Positions 40,101 to 53,214 of a stretch of 64,000 nt of DNA are shown here, piece by piece (position 1 is the stretch's first letter; every line of letters starts with the position of its first letter). Source of the stretch: Hydractinia symbiolongicarpus (lineage: Eukaryota; Cnidaria; Hydrozoa; Anthoathecata; Hydractiniidae); the NCBI RefSeq assembly GCF_029227915.1, contig NC_079875.1, forward strand, positions 3,098,001 through 3,162,000, written 5' to 3'. Below the pieces are notes generated by a model. That model made no database searches and had not been told where the DNA came from. It worked only from the letters and a program-made list of their open reading frames with translations. The position numbers and the translations under genes were made by a program.

Positions 40101-42106
40101 TAGTAAAGTCAGAAAAATATCGCTAAATACATGTTGGTACGAATATGTCACGCAACCGTTGTAACTCAAACGGACTGATTTCGTTAGAATTTTAATAAAA
40201 TTTAGTTTTTGAAACTGTCTCTATTTCTTCAGGGCGCACTAACGGCTAGGATTGTTCCCACAGTAAAAAATGAATTATTTATCTAAATTTTTAAATGAAG
40301 CGCTACCACAGCGCCCAGTGTAATCGCTGAATTCCAGCAATGTTGTCAAATTAAGAGGAATGTTATTTCTTGGAGCCAATTGTTTCATTTATCACATTTA
40401 TAAGGTCAATGTCCAAAATCAGTTCAATTAAGTCCCACAGTCAATCCTTTCACTGTTAAAGGCGATACAATCTAGTAAAGTCAGAAAAATGTCGCTAAAT
40501 ACATGTTGGTACGAATATGTGACGCAACCGTTGTAACTGAAACCGACTGATACCGTTAAAAAGTCAATGAAATGTAGTTTTTGAAACTGTCTCTATTTCT
40601 TCAGCGCGTGCTAACGGCTACGATTGGTCTCATAGTAAGAAGTGACTGATTTATCTAAAAGTTTAATTAAAGCGCTACCACAGCGCCCAGTGTAATCGCT
40701 GAGTTCCAGCAATCAAGTCAAGTTAAGAAGAATGTTATTTCTTGGAATCCAAGTCTGTCATTTATCACATTTATAAGGTCAAAGTCCAAAATCAGTTCAA
40801 TTAAGTCCCACAGTCAATCCTTTAACTGTTAAAGGCGATGCAACCTAGTAAAGTCAGAAAAATATCGCTAAATACATGTTGGTACGAATATGTGACGCAA
40901 CCGTTGTAACTGAGACGGACTGATACCGCTAAAAAGTCAATGAAATGTAGTTTTTGAAACTGTCTCTATTTCTTCAGCGCGCGCTAACGGCTACGATTGG
41001 TCACATAGAAAAAGTGACTGATTTATCTAAAAATTTTAATTAAAGCGCTACCACAGCGCCCAGTGTAATCGCTGAGTTCCAGCAATGTTGTCAAATTAAG
41101 AAGAATGTTATTTCTTGGAGCCAATTGTGTCATTTATCACATTTATAAGGTCAATGTCCAAAATCAGTTCAATTAAGTCCCACAGTCAATCCTTTCATTG
41201 TTAAAGGCGAGGCAACCTAGTAAAGTCAGAAAAATATCGCTAAATACATGTTGGTACGAATATGTCACGCAACCGTTGTAACTCAAACGGACTGATACCG
41301 TTAGAAAGTCAATGAAATATAGTTTTTGAAACTGTCTCTATACTTTCAAGGCGCGTTAAAAGCTAGAATTGGTCCCACAGTAAAAAATGAATTTTTAATC
41401 TAAATTTTTACATGAAGCGCTACCACAGCGCCCAGTGTAACCGCTGAATTCCAGCAATCATGTCACAATGTTGAGGATGCTTTTCCTTGGAGTCCATTTG
41501 TCTGATTGATTACATTTATAAGGCCAAAGTCCAAAATCAGTTCAATTAAGTCCCACAGTCAATCTTTTCATTGTTAAAAGCGATGCCATTTAGTAATATC
41601 AGAAAAATATTGCTAAATACATGTTGGTACGAATATGTGACGCAACCGTTGTTACTGAAACGGACTGATTCCGTTAGAAAGTCAATGAAATGTATTTTTT
41701 GAAATTGTCTCTATATCTTCACGGCGCGTTAACAGCTAGGATTGGTCCCGCAGTAAGAAATTACTTATTTATCTAGATTTTTAATTAAAGCGCTACCAAA
41801 GCGCACAGTGTAATCGCTGAGTTCCAGCAATCAAGTCAAGTTAAGAAGAATGTTATTTCTTGGAATCCAATTGTGTCATTTATTACATTTATAAGGTTAA
41901 TGTCCAAGATCAGTTCGATTAAGTCGCACAGTCACTCCTTTCACTGTTAAAAGCGATGCAACCTAGTAATGTCAGAAAAATATCGCTGAATACATGTTGG
42001 TACGAATATGTGACGCAACCGTTGTAACTCAAACGGACTGATACCGTTAGAAATTTAATGAAATGTAGTTTTTGAAGCTGTCTCTATTTCTTCAGCGCGC
42101 TCTAAC
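37117..42106. repeat. Hexameric 2,232-bp higher-order units with one added monomer
   Basis: GATACAATCTAG at 37,116 recurs at 39,348 (2,232 bp). The CCCCAGCGCCCAG variant recurs at about 37,330, 39,562 and 39,934. The interval between the partner markers 37,860 and 40,464 is 2,604 bp because the monomer at 39,500 is doubled (39,500 and 39,872 share GCGTGCTAACGGCTACG and CACATAGTAAGAAGTGAC). The marker GATTATGTGACGCAACGG occurs at 36,421 and 38,654, also 2,233 bp apart. The domain is a six-monomer repeat with single-monomer gain and loss. Confidence 0.78.
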
Positions 42107-42134
42107 GGCTAAGATTGGTCCCACAGTAAAAAAT

Positions 42135-45100
42135 GACTTATTTATCTAAATTTTATAATGAAGGGCTACCACAGCGCCCAGTGTATTCGCTGAGTTCCAG
42201 GAATCAGGTCAAGTTAAGAAGAATGTTATTTCTTGGAGTTCAATCGTGTGATTTACCTCATTTATAAGGTCAAAGTCTAAGATTAGTTCAATTAAGTCCC
42301 ACAGTCAATCGTTTCACTGTTAAAGGCGATGCACCCCAATAATATGAGAAAAATCCCGCTAAAAACATGTTGGTACGAATATGTGACGCAACCGTTGAAA
42401 CTCAAACGGACTGATACCGTTAGATTTTAATGAAATTTAGTTATTGAAACTTTCTCTATAACTTCAGGGCGCGTTAAAAGCTAGGATTGGTCCCACAGTA
42501 AAAAATGAATTATTAATCTAAATTTTTACATGAAGCGCTACTACAGCGCCCAGTGTAACTGCTGAATTCCAGCAATCATGTCAAAATGATGAGGATGCTT
42601 TTCCTTGGAGTCCAATTGTCTGATTGATTACATGTATAAGGCCAAAGTCCAAAACCAGTTCAATTAAGTCCCACAGTCAATCCTTTCACTGTTAAAGGCG
42701 ATACAACCTAGTAAATTCAAAAAAATATCGCTAAATACATGTTGGTACGATTATGTGACGCAACCGTTGTAACTGAGACGGACTGATACCGTTAAAAAGT
42801 CAATGAAATGTAGTTTTTGAAACTGTCTCTATTTCTTCAGCGCGCGCTAACGGCTACGAATGGTCACATAGAAGAAGTGACTGATTTATCTAAAACTTTA
42901 ATTAAAGCGCTACCACAGTGCCCAGTGTAATCGCTGAGTTCCAGCAATGTTGTCAAATTAAGAAGAATGTTATTTCTTGGAGCCAATTGTGTCATTTATC
43001 ACATTTATAATGTCAATGTCCAAAATCAGCTCAATTAAGTCCCACAGTCAATTGTTGCACTGTTAAAAGCGATGCAACCTAGTAATCTCAAAAAAATATT
43101 GCTAAGTACATGTTGGTACGATTATGTGACGCAACGGTTGTAACTCAAAGGATTGATACCGCTAGAAAGTCAATGAAAGGTAGTTTTTGAAAATGTCTCT
43201 ATTTCTTCAGCGCTCGCTAACGCCTAGGATTGGTCCAACAGTAAAAAATGAATTATTTATCTAAATTTTTTAATGAAGTGCTACCACAGCGACCAGTGTA
43301 ATCGCTGAATTCCAGCAATGTTGTCAAATTAAGAAGAATGTTATTTCTTGGAGCCAATTGTTTCATTTATCACATATATAAAGTCAATGTCCAAAATCAG
43401 TTCAATTAAGTCCCACAGTCAATCTTTTCATTGTTAAAAGCGATCCAACCTAGTAATATCAGAAAAATATCGCTAAATACATGTTGGTACGAATATGTCA
43501 CGCAACCGTTGTAACTCAAACGGACTGATACCGTTAGAAAGTCAATGAAATATAGTTTTTGAAACTGTCTCTATAACTTCAAGGCGCGTTGAAAGCTAGA
43601 ATTGGTCCCACAGTAAAAAATGAATTTTTAATCTAAATTTTTACATGAAGCGCTACCACAGCGCCCAGTGTAACCGCTGAATTCCAGCAATCATGTCACA
43701 ATGTTGAGGATGCTTTTCCTTGGAGTCCAATTTTCTGATTGATTACATTTATAAGGCCAAAGTCCAAAATCAGTTCAATTAAGTCCCACAGTCAATCTTT
43801 TCATTGTTAAAAGCGATGCCATTTAGTAATATCAGAAAAATATTGCTAAATACATGTTGGTACGAATATGTAACGCAACCGTTGTAACTGAAACGGACTG
43901 ATTCCGTTAGAAAGTCAATGAAATGTATTTTTTGAAACTGTCTCTATATCTTCAGGGCGCGTTAACAGCTAGGATTGGTCCAGCAGTAAGAAATGACTTA
44001 TTTATCTAGATTTTTAATTAAAGCGCTACCAAAGGGCACAGTGTAATCGCTGAGTTCCAGCAATCAAGTCAAGTTAAGAAGAATGTTATTTCTTGGAATC
44101 CAAGTCTGTCATTTATCACATTTATAAGGTCAAAGTCCAAAATCAGTTCAATTAAGTCCCACAGTCAATCCTTTCACTGTTAAAGGCGATGCAACCTAGT
44201 AAAGTCAGAAAAATATCGCTAAATACATGTTGGTACGAATATGTGACGCAACCGTTGTAACTGAGACGGACTGATACCGCTAAAAAGTCAATGAAATGTA
44301 GTTTTTGAAACTGTCTCTATAACTTCAGGGCGCGTTAAAATATAGGATTGGTCTCGCATTAAAAATGACTTATTTATCTAAATTTTATAATGAAGGGCTA
44401 CCACAGCGCCCAGTGTATTCGCTGAGTTCCAGGAATCAGGTCAAGTTAAGAAGAATGTTATTTCTTGGAGTTCAATCGTGTGATTTACCTCATTTATAAG
44501 GTCAAAGTCTAAGATTAGTTCAATTAAGTCCCACAGTCAATCGTTTCACTGTTAAAGGCGATGCACCCCAATAATATGAGAAAAATCCCGCTAAAAACAT
44601 GTTGGTACGAATATGTGACGCAACCGTTGAAACTCAAACGGACTGATACCGTTAGATTTTAATGAAATTTAGTTATTGAAACTTTCTCTATAACTTCAGG
44701 GCGCGTTAAAAGCTAGGATTGGTCCCACAGTAAAAAATGAATTATTAATCTAAATTTTTACATGAAGCGCTACTACAGCGCCCAGTGTAACTGCTGAATT
44801 CCAGCAATCATGTCAAAATGATGAGGATGCTTTTCCTTGGAGTCCAATTGTCTGATTGATTACATGTATAAGGCCAAAGTCCAAAACCAGTTCAATTAAG
44901 TCCCACAGTCAATCCTTTCACTGTTAAAGGCGATACAACCTAGTAAATTCAAAAAAATATCGCTAAATACATGTTGGTACGATTATGTGACGCAACCGTT
45001 GTAACTGAGACGGACTGATACCGTTAAAAAGTCAATGAAATGTAGTTTTTGAAACTGTCTCTATTTCTTCAGCGCGCGCTAACGGCTACGAATGGTCACA

Positions 45101-46550
45101 TAGAAGAAGTGACTGATTTATCTAAAACTTTAATTAAAGCGCTACCACAGTGCCCAGTGTAATCGCTGAGTTCCAGCAATGTTGTCAAATTAAGAAGAAT
45201 GTTATTTCTTGGAGCCAATTGTGTCATTTATCACATTTATAAGGTCAATGTCCAAAATCAGCTCAATTAAGTCCCACAGTCAATTGTTGCACTGTTAAAA
45301 GCGATGCAACCTAGTAATCTCAAAAAAATATTGCTAAGTACATGTTGGTACGATTATGTGACGCAACGGTTGTAACTCAAAGGATTGATACCGCTAGAAA
45401 GTCAATGAAAGGTAGTTTTTGAAAATGTCTCTATTTCTTCAGCGCTCGCTAACGCCTAGGATTGGTCCAACAGTAAAAAATGAATTATTTATCTAAATTT
45501 TTTAATGAAGTGCTACCACAGCGACCAGTGTAATCGCTGAATTCCAGCAATGTTGTCAAATTAAGAAGAATGTTATTTCTTGGAGCCAATTGTTTCATTT
45601 ATCACATATATAAAGTCAATGTCCAAAATCAGTTCAATTAAGTCCCACAGTCAATCTTTTCATTGTTAAAAGCGATCCAACCTAGTAATATCAGAAAAAT
45701 ATCGCTAAATACATGTTGGTACGAATATGTCACGCAACCGTTGTAACTCAAACGGACTGATACCGTTAGAAAGTCAATGAAATATAGTTTTTGAAACTGT
45801 CTCTATAACTTCAAGGCGCGGTAAAAGCTAGAATTGGTCCCACAGTAAAAAATGAATTTTTAATCTAAATTTTTACATGAAGCGCTACCACAGCGCCCAG
45901 TGTAACCGCTGAATTCCAGCAATCATGTCACAATGTTGAGGATGCTTTTCCTTGGAGTCCAATTGTCTGATTGATTACATTTATAAGGCCAAAGTCCAAA
46001 ATCAGTTCAATTAAGTCCCACAGTCAATCTTTTCATTGTTAAAAGCGATGCCATTTAGTAATATCAGAAAAATATTGCTAAATACATGTTGGTACGAATA
46101 TGTGACGCAACCGTTGTAACTGAAACGGACTGATTCCGTTAGAAAGTCAATGAAATGTATTTTTTGAAACTGTCTCTATATCTTCAGGGCGCGTTAACAG
46201 CTAGGATTGGTCCAGCAGTAAGAAATGACTTATTTATCTAGATTTTTAATTAAAGCGCTACCAAAGGGCACAGTGTAATCGCTGAGTTCCAGCAATCAAG
46301 TCAAGTTAAGAAGAATGTTATTTCTTGGAATCCAAGTCTGTCATTTATCACATTTATAAGGTCAAAGTCCAAAATCAGTTCAATTAAGTCCCACAGTCAA
46401 TCCTTTCACTGTTAAAGGCGATGCAACCTAGTAAAGTCAGAAAAATATCGCTAAATACATGTTGGTACGAATATGTGACGCAACCGTTGTAACTGAGACG
46501 GACTGATACCGCTAAAAAGTCAATGAAATGTAGTTTTTGAAACTGTCTCT
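42135..46550. repeat. 2,232-bp (6-monomer) tandem duplication, two copies
   Basis: The text from about 42,135 to 44,318 is repeated from about 44,367 to 46,550. Matched markers are ATAATGAAGGGC (42,155 and 44,387), GATTATGTGACGCAACGG (43,120 and 45,352) and CACAATGTTGAGGATG (about 43,697 and 45,929). Differences I noticed include TAATGTCAATG versus TAAGGTCAATG (43,009/45,241), GCGCGTTGAAAGC versus GCGCGGTAAAAGC (43,585/45,817) and ATGTAACGC versus ATGTGACGC (43,868/46,100). The copies are very similar but a little older than the 2,976-bp pair. Confidence 0.88.
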
Positions 46551-49500
46551 ATTTCTTCAGTGCGCACTAACGGCTACGATTGGTCACGTAGAAGAAGTGA
46601 CTGATTTATCTAAAAAATTTAATTAAAGCGCTACCACAGCGCCCAGTGTAATCGCTGAGTTCCAGCAATGTTGTCAAATTAAAAAGATTGTTATTTCTTG
46701 GAGCCAATTGTGTCATTTATCACATTTATAAGGTCAATGTCCAAAATCAGTTCAATTAAGTCCCACAGTCAATCCTTTCATTGTTAAAGGCGAGGCAACC
46801 TAGTAAAGTCAGAAAAATATCGCTAAATACATGTTGGTACGAATATGTCACGCAACCGTTGTAACTCAAACGGACTGTTACCGTTAGAAAGTCAATGAAA
46901 TATAGTTTTTGAAACTGTCTCTATAACTTCAAGGCGCGTTAAAAGCTAGAATTGGTCCCACAGTAAAAAATGAATTTTTAATCTAAATTTTTACATGAAG
47001 CGCTACCACAGCGCCCAGTGTAACCGCTGAATTCCAGCAATCATGTCACAATGTTGAGGATGCTTTTCCTTGGAGTCCAATTGTCTGATTAATTACATTT
47101 ATAAGGCCAAAGTCCAAAATCAGTTCAATTAAGTCACACAGTCAATCTTTTCATTGTTAAAAGCGATGCCATTTAGTAATATCAGAAAAATATTGCTAAA
47201 TACATGTTGGTACGAATATGTGACGCAACCGTTGTAACTGAAACGGACTAATTCCGTTAGAAAGTCAATGAAACGTATTTTTTGAAACTGTCTCTATAAC
47301 TTCAGGGCGCGTTAAAATATAGGATTGGTCTCGCATTAAAAATGACTTATTTATCTACATTTTTAATTAAAGCGCTACCAAAGCGCACAGTGTAATCGCT
47401 GAGTTCCAGCAATCTTGTCAAATTATGAAGAATGTTATTTCTTGGAGTCCAATTGTTTCACTTATTATATTTATAAGGTCAAAGTCCGAAATCAGTTAAC
47501 TAAGTCCCACAGTCAATCGTTTCACTGTTGAATGTTACGCAACCTAGTAATATCAAAAAAATATCGCTAAATACATGTTGGTACGAATAAGTGACACAAC
47601 CGTTGTAACTGAAGCGGACTGACAACCGTTAAAAGGTCAATGAAATGCAGTCTTTGAAACTGTCTCCATTTCTTCAGGGCGCGCTAACGGCTAGGATGGG
47701 TCCCAAAGTAAAGAATGACTTATATATCTAAATTTTTAATTCAAGCGCTACCAAATGGCACAATGTAATCGCTGAGTTCCAGCAATCAAGTCAAGTTAAG
47801 AAGAATGTTATTTCTTGGAATCCAATTGTGTCATTAATCTCATTTATAAGGCCAATGTCCAAAATCAGTGCAATTAAGTCCCCCAGTCAATCGTTTCGCT
47901 GTTTAAAGCGATGCAACCTAGTAACATCAGAAACATATCGCTAAATACATGTTGGTACGAATATGTGACGCAACCGTTGCAACTCAAACGGACTGATACT
48001 GTTAGAAATTCAATGAAATGTAGTTTTTGAAACTGTCTGTGTTTCTTCAGCGCTCGCTAACGGCTAGGATTGGTCCTACAGTAAAAAATGAATTATTTCT
48101 CTAATTTTTTTAATGAAGTGCTACCACAGCGACCAGTGTAATCGCTGAGTTCCAGCAATGTTGTCAAACTAAGAAGAATGTTATTTCTTGGAGCCAATTG
48201 TGTCATTTATCACATTTATAAGGTCAATGTCCAAAATCAGTTCAAGTAAGTCCCACAGTCAATCGTTGCACTGTTAAAAGCGATGCAACCTAGTAATCTC
48301 AAAAAAATATTGCTAAATACATGTTGGTACAAATATGTGACGCAACCGTTGTAACTCAAAGGATTGATACCGCTAGAAAGTCAATGGAAGGCAGTTTTTG
48401 AAAATGTCTCTATTTTTTTAGCGCTTGCTAACGGCTAGGATTGGTCCAACAGTAAAAATGACTTATTTATCTAAATTTTTTAATGAAGTGCTACCACAGC
48501 GACCAGTGTAATCGCTGAGTTCCAGCAATCAAGTCAAGTTAAGAAGAATGCTATTTCTTGGAGTTCAATCGTGTGATTTACCCCAATTATAAGGTCAAAG
48601 TCCAAGATTAGTTCAATTAAGTCCCACAGTCAATCGTTTCACTGTTAAAGGCGATGCACCCCAATAATATGGGAAAAGTTCCGCTAAAAACATGTTGGTA
48701 CGAATATGTGACGCAACCGTTGAAACTCAAACGGACTGATACCGTTAGAATTTTAATGAAATTTAGTTTTTGAAACTGTCTCTATTTCTTCAGGGCGCAC
48801 TAACGGCTAGGATTGTTCCCACAGTAAAAAATGAATTATTTATCTAAATTTTTAAATGAAGCGTACCACAGCGCCCAGTGTAATCGATGAATTCCAGCAA
48901 TGTTGTCAAATTAAGAAGAATGTTATTTCTTGGAGCCAATTGTTTCATTTATCACATTTATAAGGTCAATGTCCAAAATCAGTTCAATTAAGTCCCACAG
49001 TCAATCTTTTCATTGTTAAAAGCGATCCAACCTAGTAATATCAGAAAAATATCGCTAAATACATGTTGGTACGAATATGTGACGCAACCGTTCTAACTGA
49101 AACGGACTGATTCCGTTAAAAAGTCAATGAAATGTATTTTTTGAAACTGTCTCTATATCTTCAGGGCGCGTTAACAGCTAGGATTGGTCCCGCAGTAAGA
49201 AATGACTTATTAATCTAGATTTTTAATTAAAGCGCTACCAAAGCGCACAGTGTAATCGCTGAGTTCCAGCAATCAAGTCAAGTTAAGAAGAATGTTATTT
49301 CTTGGAATCCAAGTCTGTCATTTATCACATTTATAAAGTCAATGTCCAAAATCAGTTCAATTAAGTCCCACAGTCGATCCTTTCATTGTTAAAGGCGATG
49401 CAACCTAGTAAAGTCAGAAAAATATCGCTAAATACATGTTGGTACGAATATGTCACGCAACCGTTGTAACTCAAACGGACTGATACCGTTAGAAAGTCAA

Positions 49501-52500
49501 TGAAATATAGTTTTTGAAACTGTCTCTATAACTTCAAGGCGCGTTAAAAGCTAGAATTGGTCCCACAGTAAAAAAAGAATTTTTAATCTAAATTTTTACA
49601 TGAAGCGCTACCACAGCGCCCAGTGTAACCGCTGAATTCCAGCAATCATGTCACAATGTTGAGGATGCTTTTCCTTGGAGTCCAATTGTCTGATTGATTA
49701 CATTTATAAGGCCAAAGTCCAAAATCAGTTCAATTAAGTCCCACAGTCAATCTTTTCATTGTTAAAAACGATGCCATTTAGTAATATCAGAAAAATATTG
49801 CTAAATACATGTTGGTACGAATATGTGACGCAACCGTTGTAACTGAAACGGACTGATTCCGTTAGAAAGTCAAAGAAATGTATTTTTTGAAACTGTCTCC
49901 ATAACTTCAGGGCGCGTTAAAAGATAGGATTGTTCCCGCATTAAAAATGACTTATTTATCTAAATTTTTAATTAAAGCGCTACCAAAGCGCACAGTGTAA
50001 TCGCTGAGTTCCAGCAATCATGTCAAAATATGAAGAATGTTATTTCTTGGAGTCCAATTGTTTCACTTATTATATTTACAAGGTCAAAGTCCGAAATCAG
50101 TTAACTAAGTCCCACAGTCAATCGTTTCACTGTTAAATGTGACGCAACCTAGTAATATCAGAAAAATATCGCTAAATACATGTTGGTACGAATATGTGAC
50201 GCAACCGTTGTAACTGAAGCGGACTGACAACCGTTAAAAGGTCAATGAAATGCAGTCTTTGCAACTGTCTCTATTTCTTTAGGGCGCACTAACGGCTAGG
50301 ATTGTTCCCACAGTAAAAAATGAATTATTTATCTAAATTTTTAAATGAAGCGCTACCACAGCGCCCAGTGTAATCGCTGAATTCCAGCAATGTTGTCAAA
50401 TTAAGTAGAATGTTATTTCTTGGAGCCAATTGCTCCATTTATCACATTTATAAGGTCAATGTCCAAAATCAGTTCAATTAAGTCCCACAGCCAATCTTTT
50501 CATTGTTAAAAGCAATCCAACCTAGTAATATCAGAAAAATATCGCTAAATAAATGTTAGTACGAATATGTGACGCAAATGTTTTAACTGAAACGGACTGA
50601 TTCCGTTAAAAAGTCAATGAAATTTAGTTTTTGGAACTGTCTCTATATCTTCAGGGCGCGTTAACAGCTAGGATTGGTCCCGCAGTAAGAAATGACTTAT
50701 TTATCTAAAATTTTAATTAAAGCGCTACCGAAGCGCACAGTGTAATCGCTGAGTTCCAGCAATGTTGTCAAATTAAGAAGAATGTTATTTCTTGGAGCCA
50801 ATTGTTTCATTTATCACATTTATAAGGTCAATGTCCAAAATCAGTTCAATTAAGTCCCACAGTCAATCTTTTCATTGTTAAAAGCGATCCAACCTAGTAA
50901 TATCAGAAAAATATCGCTAAATACATGTTGGTACGAATATGTGACGCAACCGTTTTACCTGAAACGGACTGATTCCGTTAAAAAGTCAATGAAATATAGT
51001 TTTTCAAACTGTCTCTATAACTTCAGGGCGCGTTAAAAGCTAGAATTGGTCCCACAGTAAAAAATGAATTATTAATCTAAATACTTTCATGAAGCGCTAC
51101 AACAGCTCCTAGTGTTACCGCTGAGTTCCAGCAATCATGTCACAATGATGAGGATGCTTTTCCTTGGAGTCCAATTGTCTGATTGATTACCTTTATAAGG
51201 TCAATGTCCAAAATCAGTTCAATTAAGTCCCACAGTCAATCTTTTCATTGTTAAAAGCGATCCAACCTAGTAATATCAGAAAAATATCGCTAAATACATG
51301 TTGGTACAAATATGTGACGCAACCTTTTTAACTGAAACGGACTGATTCCGTTAAAAATCCAATGAAATGTATTTTTTGAAACTGTCTCCATATCTTCAGG
51401 GCGCGTTAACAGCTAGGATTGGTCCCGCAGTAAGAAATGACTTATTTATCTAAATTTTTTAATGAAGTGCTACCACAGCGACCAGTATAATCGCTGAGTT
51501 CCAGCAATCATGTCAAATTACGAAGAATGTTACTTCTTGGAGTCCAATTGTTTCACTTATCATATTTATAAGGTCAAAGTCCGAAATCAGTTAACTAAGT
51601 CCCACAGTCAATCGTTTCACTGTTAAATGTGACGCAACCCAGTAATATCAGAAAAATATCGCTAAATACTTGTTGGTACGAATATGTGACACAACCGTTG
51701 TAACTGAAGCGGACTGACAACCGTTAAAAGGTCAATGAAATGCAGTCTTTGCAACTGTCTCTATTTCTCCAGGGCGCACTAACGGCTAGGATTGTTCCCA
51801 CAGTAAAGAATGACTTATATATCTAAATTTTTAATTAAAGCGCTACCAAAGGGCACAGTGTAATCGCTGAGTTCCAGCAATGTTGTCAAATTAGGAAGAA
51901 TGTTACTTCTTGGAGCCAATTGTTTTATTTATCACATTTATAAGGTCAATGTCCAAAATCAGTTCAATTAAGTCCCACAGTCAATCTTTTCATTGTTAAA
52001 AGCGATCCAACCTAGTAATATCAGAAAAATATCGCTAAATAAATGTTGGTACGAATATGTGACGCAACCGTTTTAACTGAAACGGGCTGATTCCGTTAAA
52101 AAGTCAATGAAATTTAGTTTTTGGAACTGTCTCTATATCTTCAGGGCGCGTTCACAGCTAGGATTGGTCCCGCAGTAAGAAATGACTTATTTATCTAAAA
52201 TTTTAATTAAAGCGCTACCAAAGCGCACAGTGTAATCGCTGAGTTCCAGCAATGTTGTCAAATTAAGAAGAATGTTATTTCTTGGAACCAATTGTTTCAT
52301 TTATCACATTTATAAGGTCAATGTCCAAAATCAGTTCAATTAAGTCCCACAGTCAATCTTTTCATTGTTAAAATCGATCCAACCTAGTAATATCAGAAAA
52401 ATATCGCTAAATACATGTTGGTACGAATATGTGACGCAGCCGTTTTACCTGAAACGGACTGATTCCGTTAAAAAGTCAATGAAATGTATTTTTTTAAACT

Positions 52501-52956
52501 GTCTCCATATCTTCAGGGCGCGTTAACAGCTAGGATTGGTCCCGCAGTAAGAAATGACTTATTTATCTAAATTTTTTAATGAAGTGCTACCACAGCGACC
52601 AGTATAATCGCTGAGTTCCAGCAATCATGTCAAATTATGAAGAATGTTACTTCTTGGAGTCCAATTGTTTCACTTATCATATTTATAAGGTCAAAGTCCG
52701 AAATCAGTTAACTAAGTCCCACAGTCAATCGTTTCACTGTTAAATGTGACGCAACCTAGTAATATCAGAAAAATATCGCTAAATACATGTTGGTACGAAT
52801 ATGTGACACAACCGTTGTAACTGAAGCGGACTGACAACCGTTAAAAGGTCAATGAAATGCAGTCTTTGCAACTGTCTCTATTTCTTCAGGGCGCACTAAC
52901 GGCTAGGATTGTTCCCACAGTAAAAAATGAATTATTTATCTAAATTTTTAAATAAA

Positions 52957-52971
52957 GCGCTACCACAGCGC
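52957..52971. repeat. Dyad GCGCT-N5-AGCGC, present in most main-family monomers
   Basis: In the reference monomer GCGCT at 52,957-52,961 is the exact reverse complement of AGCGC at 52,967-52,971, with a five-base spacer (ACCAC). The same arrangement appears in most monomers from 360 onward, with decay in subtypes such as those with AAAGCGC or AGGGCAC on the right arm. It could form a small G+C-rich hairpin in single strands or act as a protein-binding dyad. The function is unknown. Confidence 0.6.
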
Positions 52972-53184
52972 CCAGTGTAATCGCTGAATTCCAGCAATGT
53001 TGTCAAATTAAGTAGAATGTTATTTCTTGGAGCCAATTGCTTCATTTATCACATTTATAAGGTCAATGTCCAAAATCAGTTCAATTAAGTCCCACAGTCA
53101 ATCTTTTCATTGTTAAAAGCGATCCAACCTAGTAATATCAGAAAAATATGGCTAAATACATGTTGGTACGAATATGTGACGCAA

Positions 53185-53214
53185 CCGTTCTAACTGAAAC
53201 GGACTGATTCCGTT
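53185..53214. repeat. Double dyad CCGTT-N8-AACGG-N7-CCGTT
   Basis: CCGTT at 53,185-53,189, AACGG at 53,198-53,202 and CCGTT at 53,210-53,214 make two alternative inverted repeats sharing the middle arm. The arrangement recurs through the array with the spacer varying (GTAACTCA, GAAACTCA, TTAACTGA and similar). The arms are short, so stability as a cruciform is uncertain. CCGTT is also the point where a register-shift junction is seen at 56,540. Confidence 0.6.

Noticed and set aside
53159-53172. CENP-B box in the conserved block (minus-strand reading TTCGTACCAACATG)
   Set aside because: TTCG and the central A fit the core pattern, but the required CGGG half is absent, so this is only a partial resemblance.
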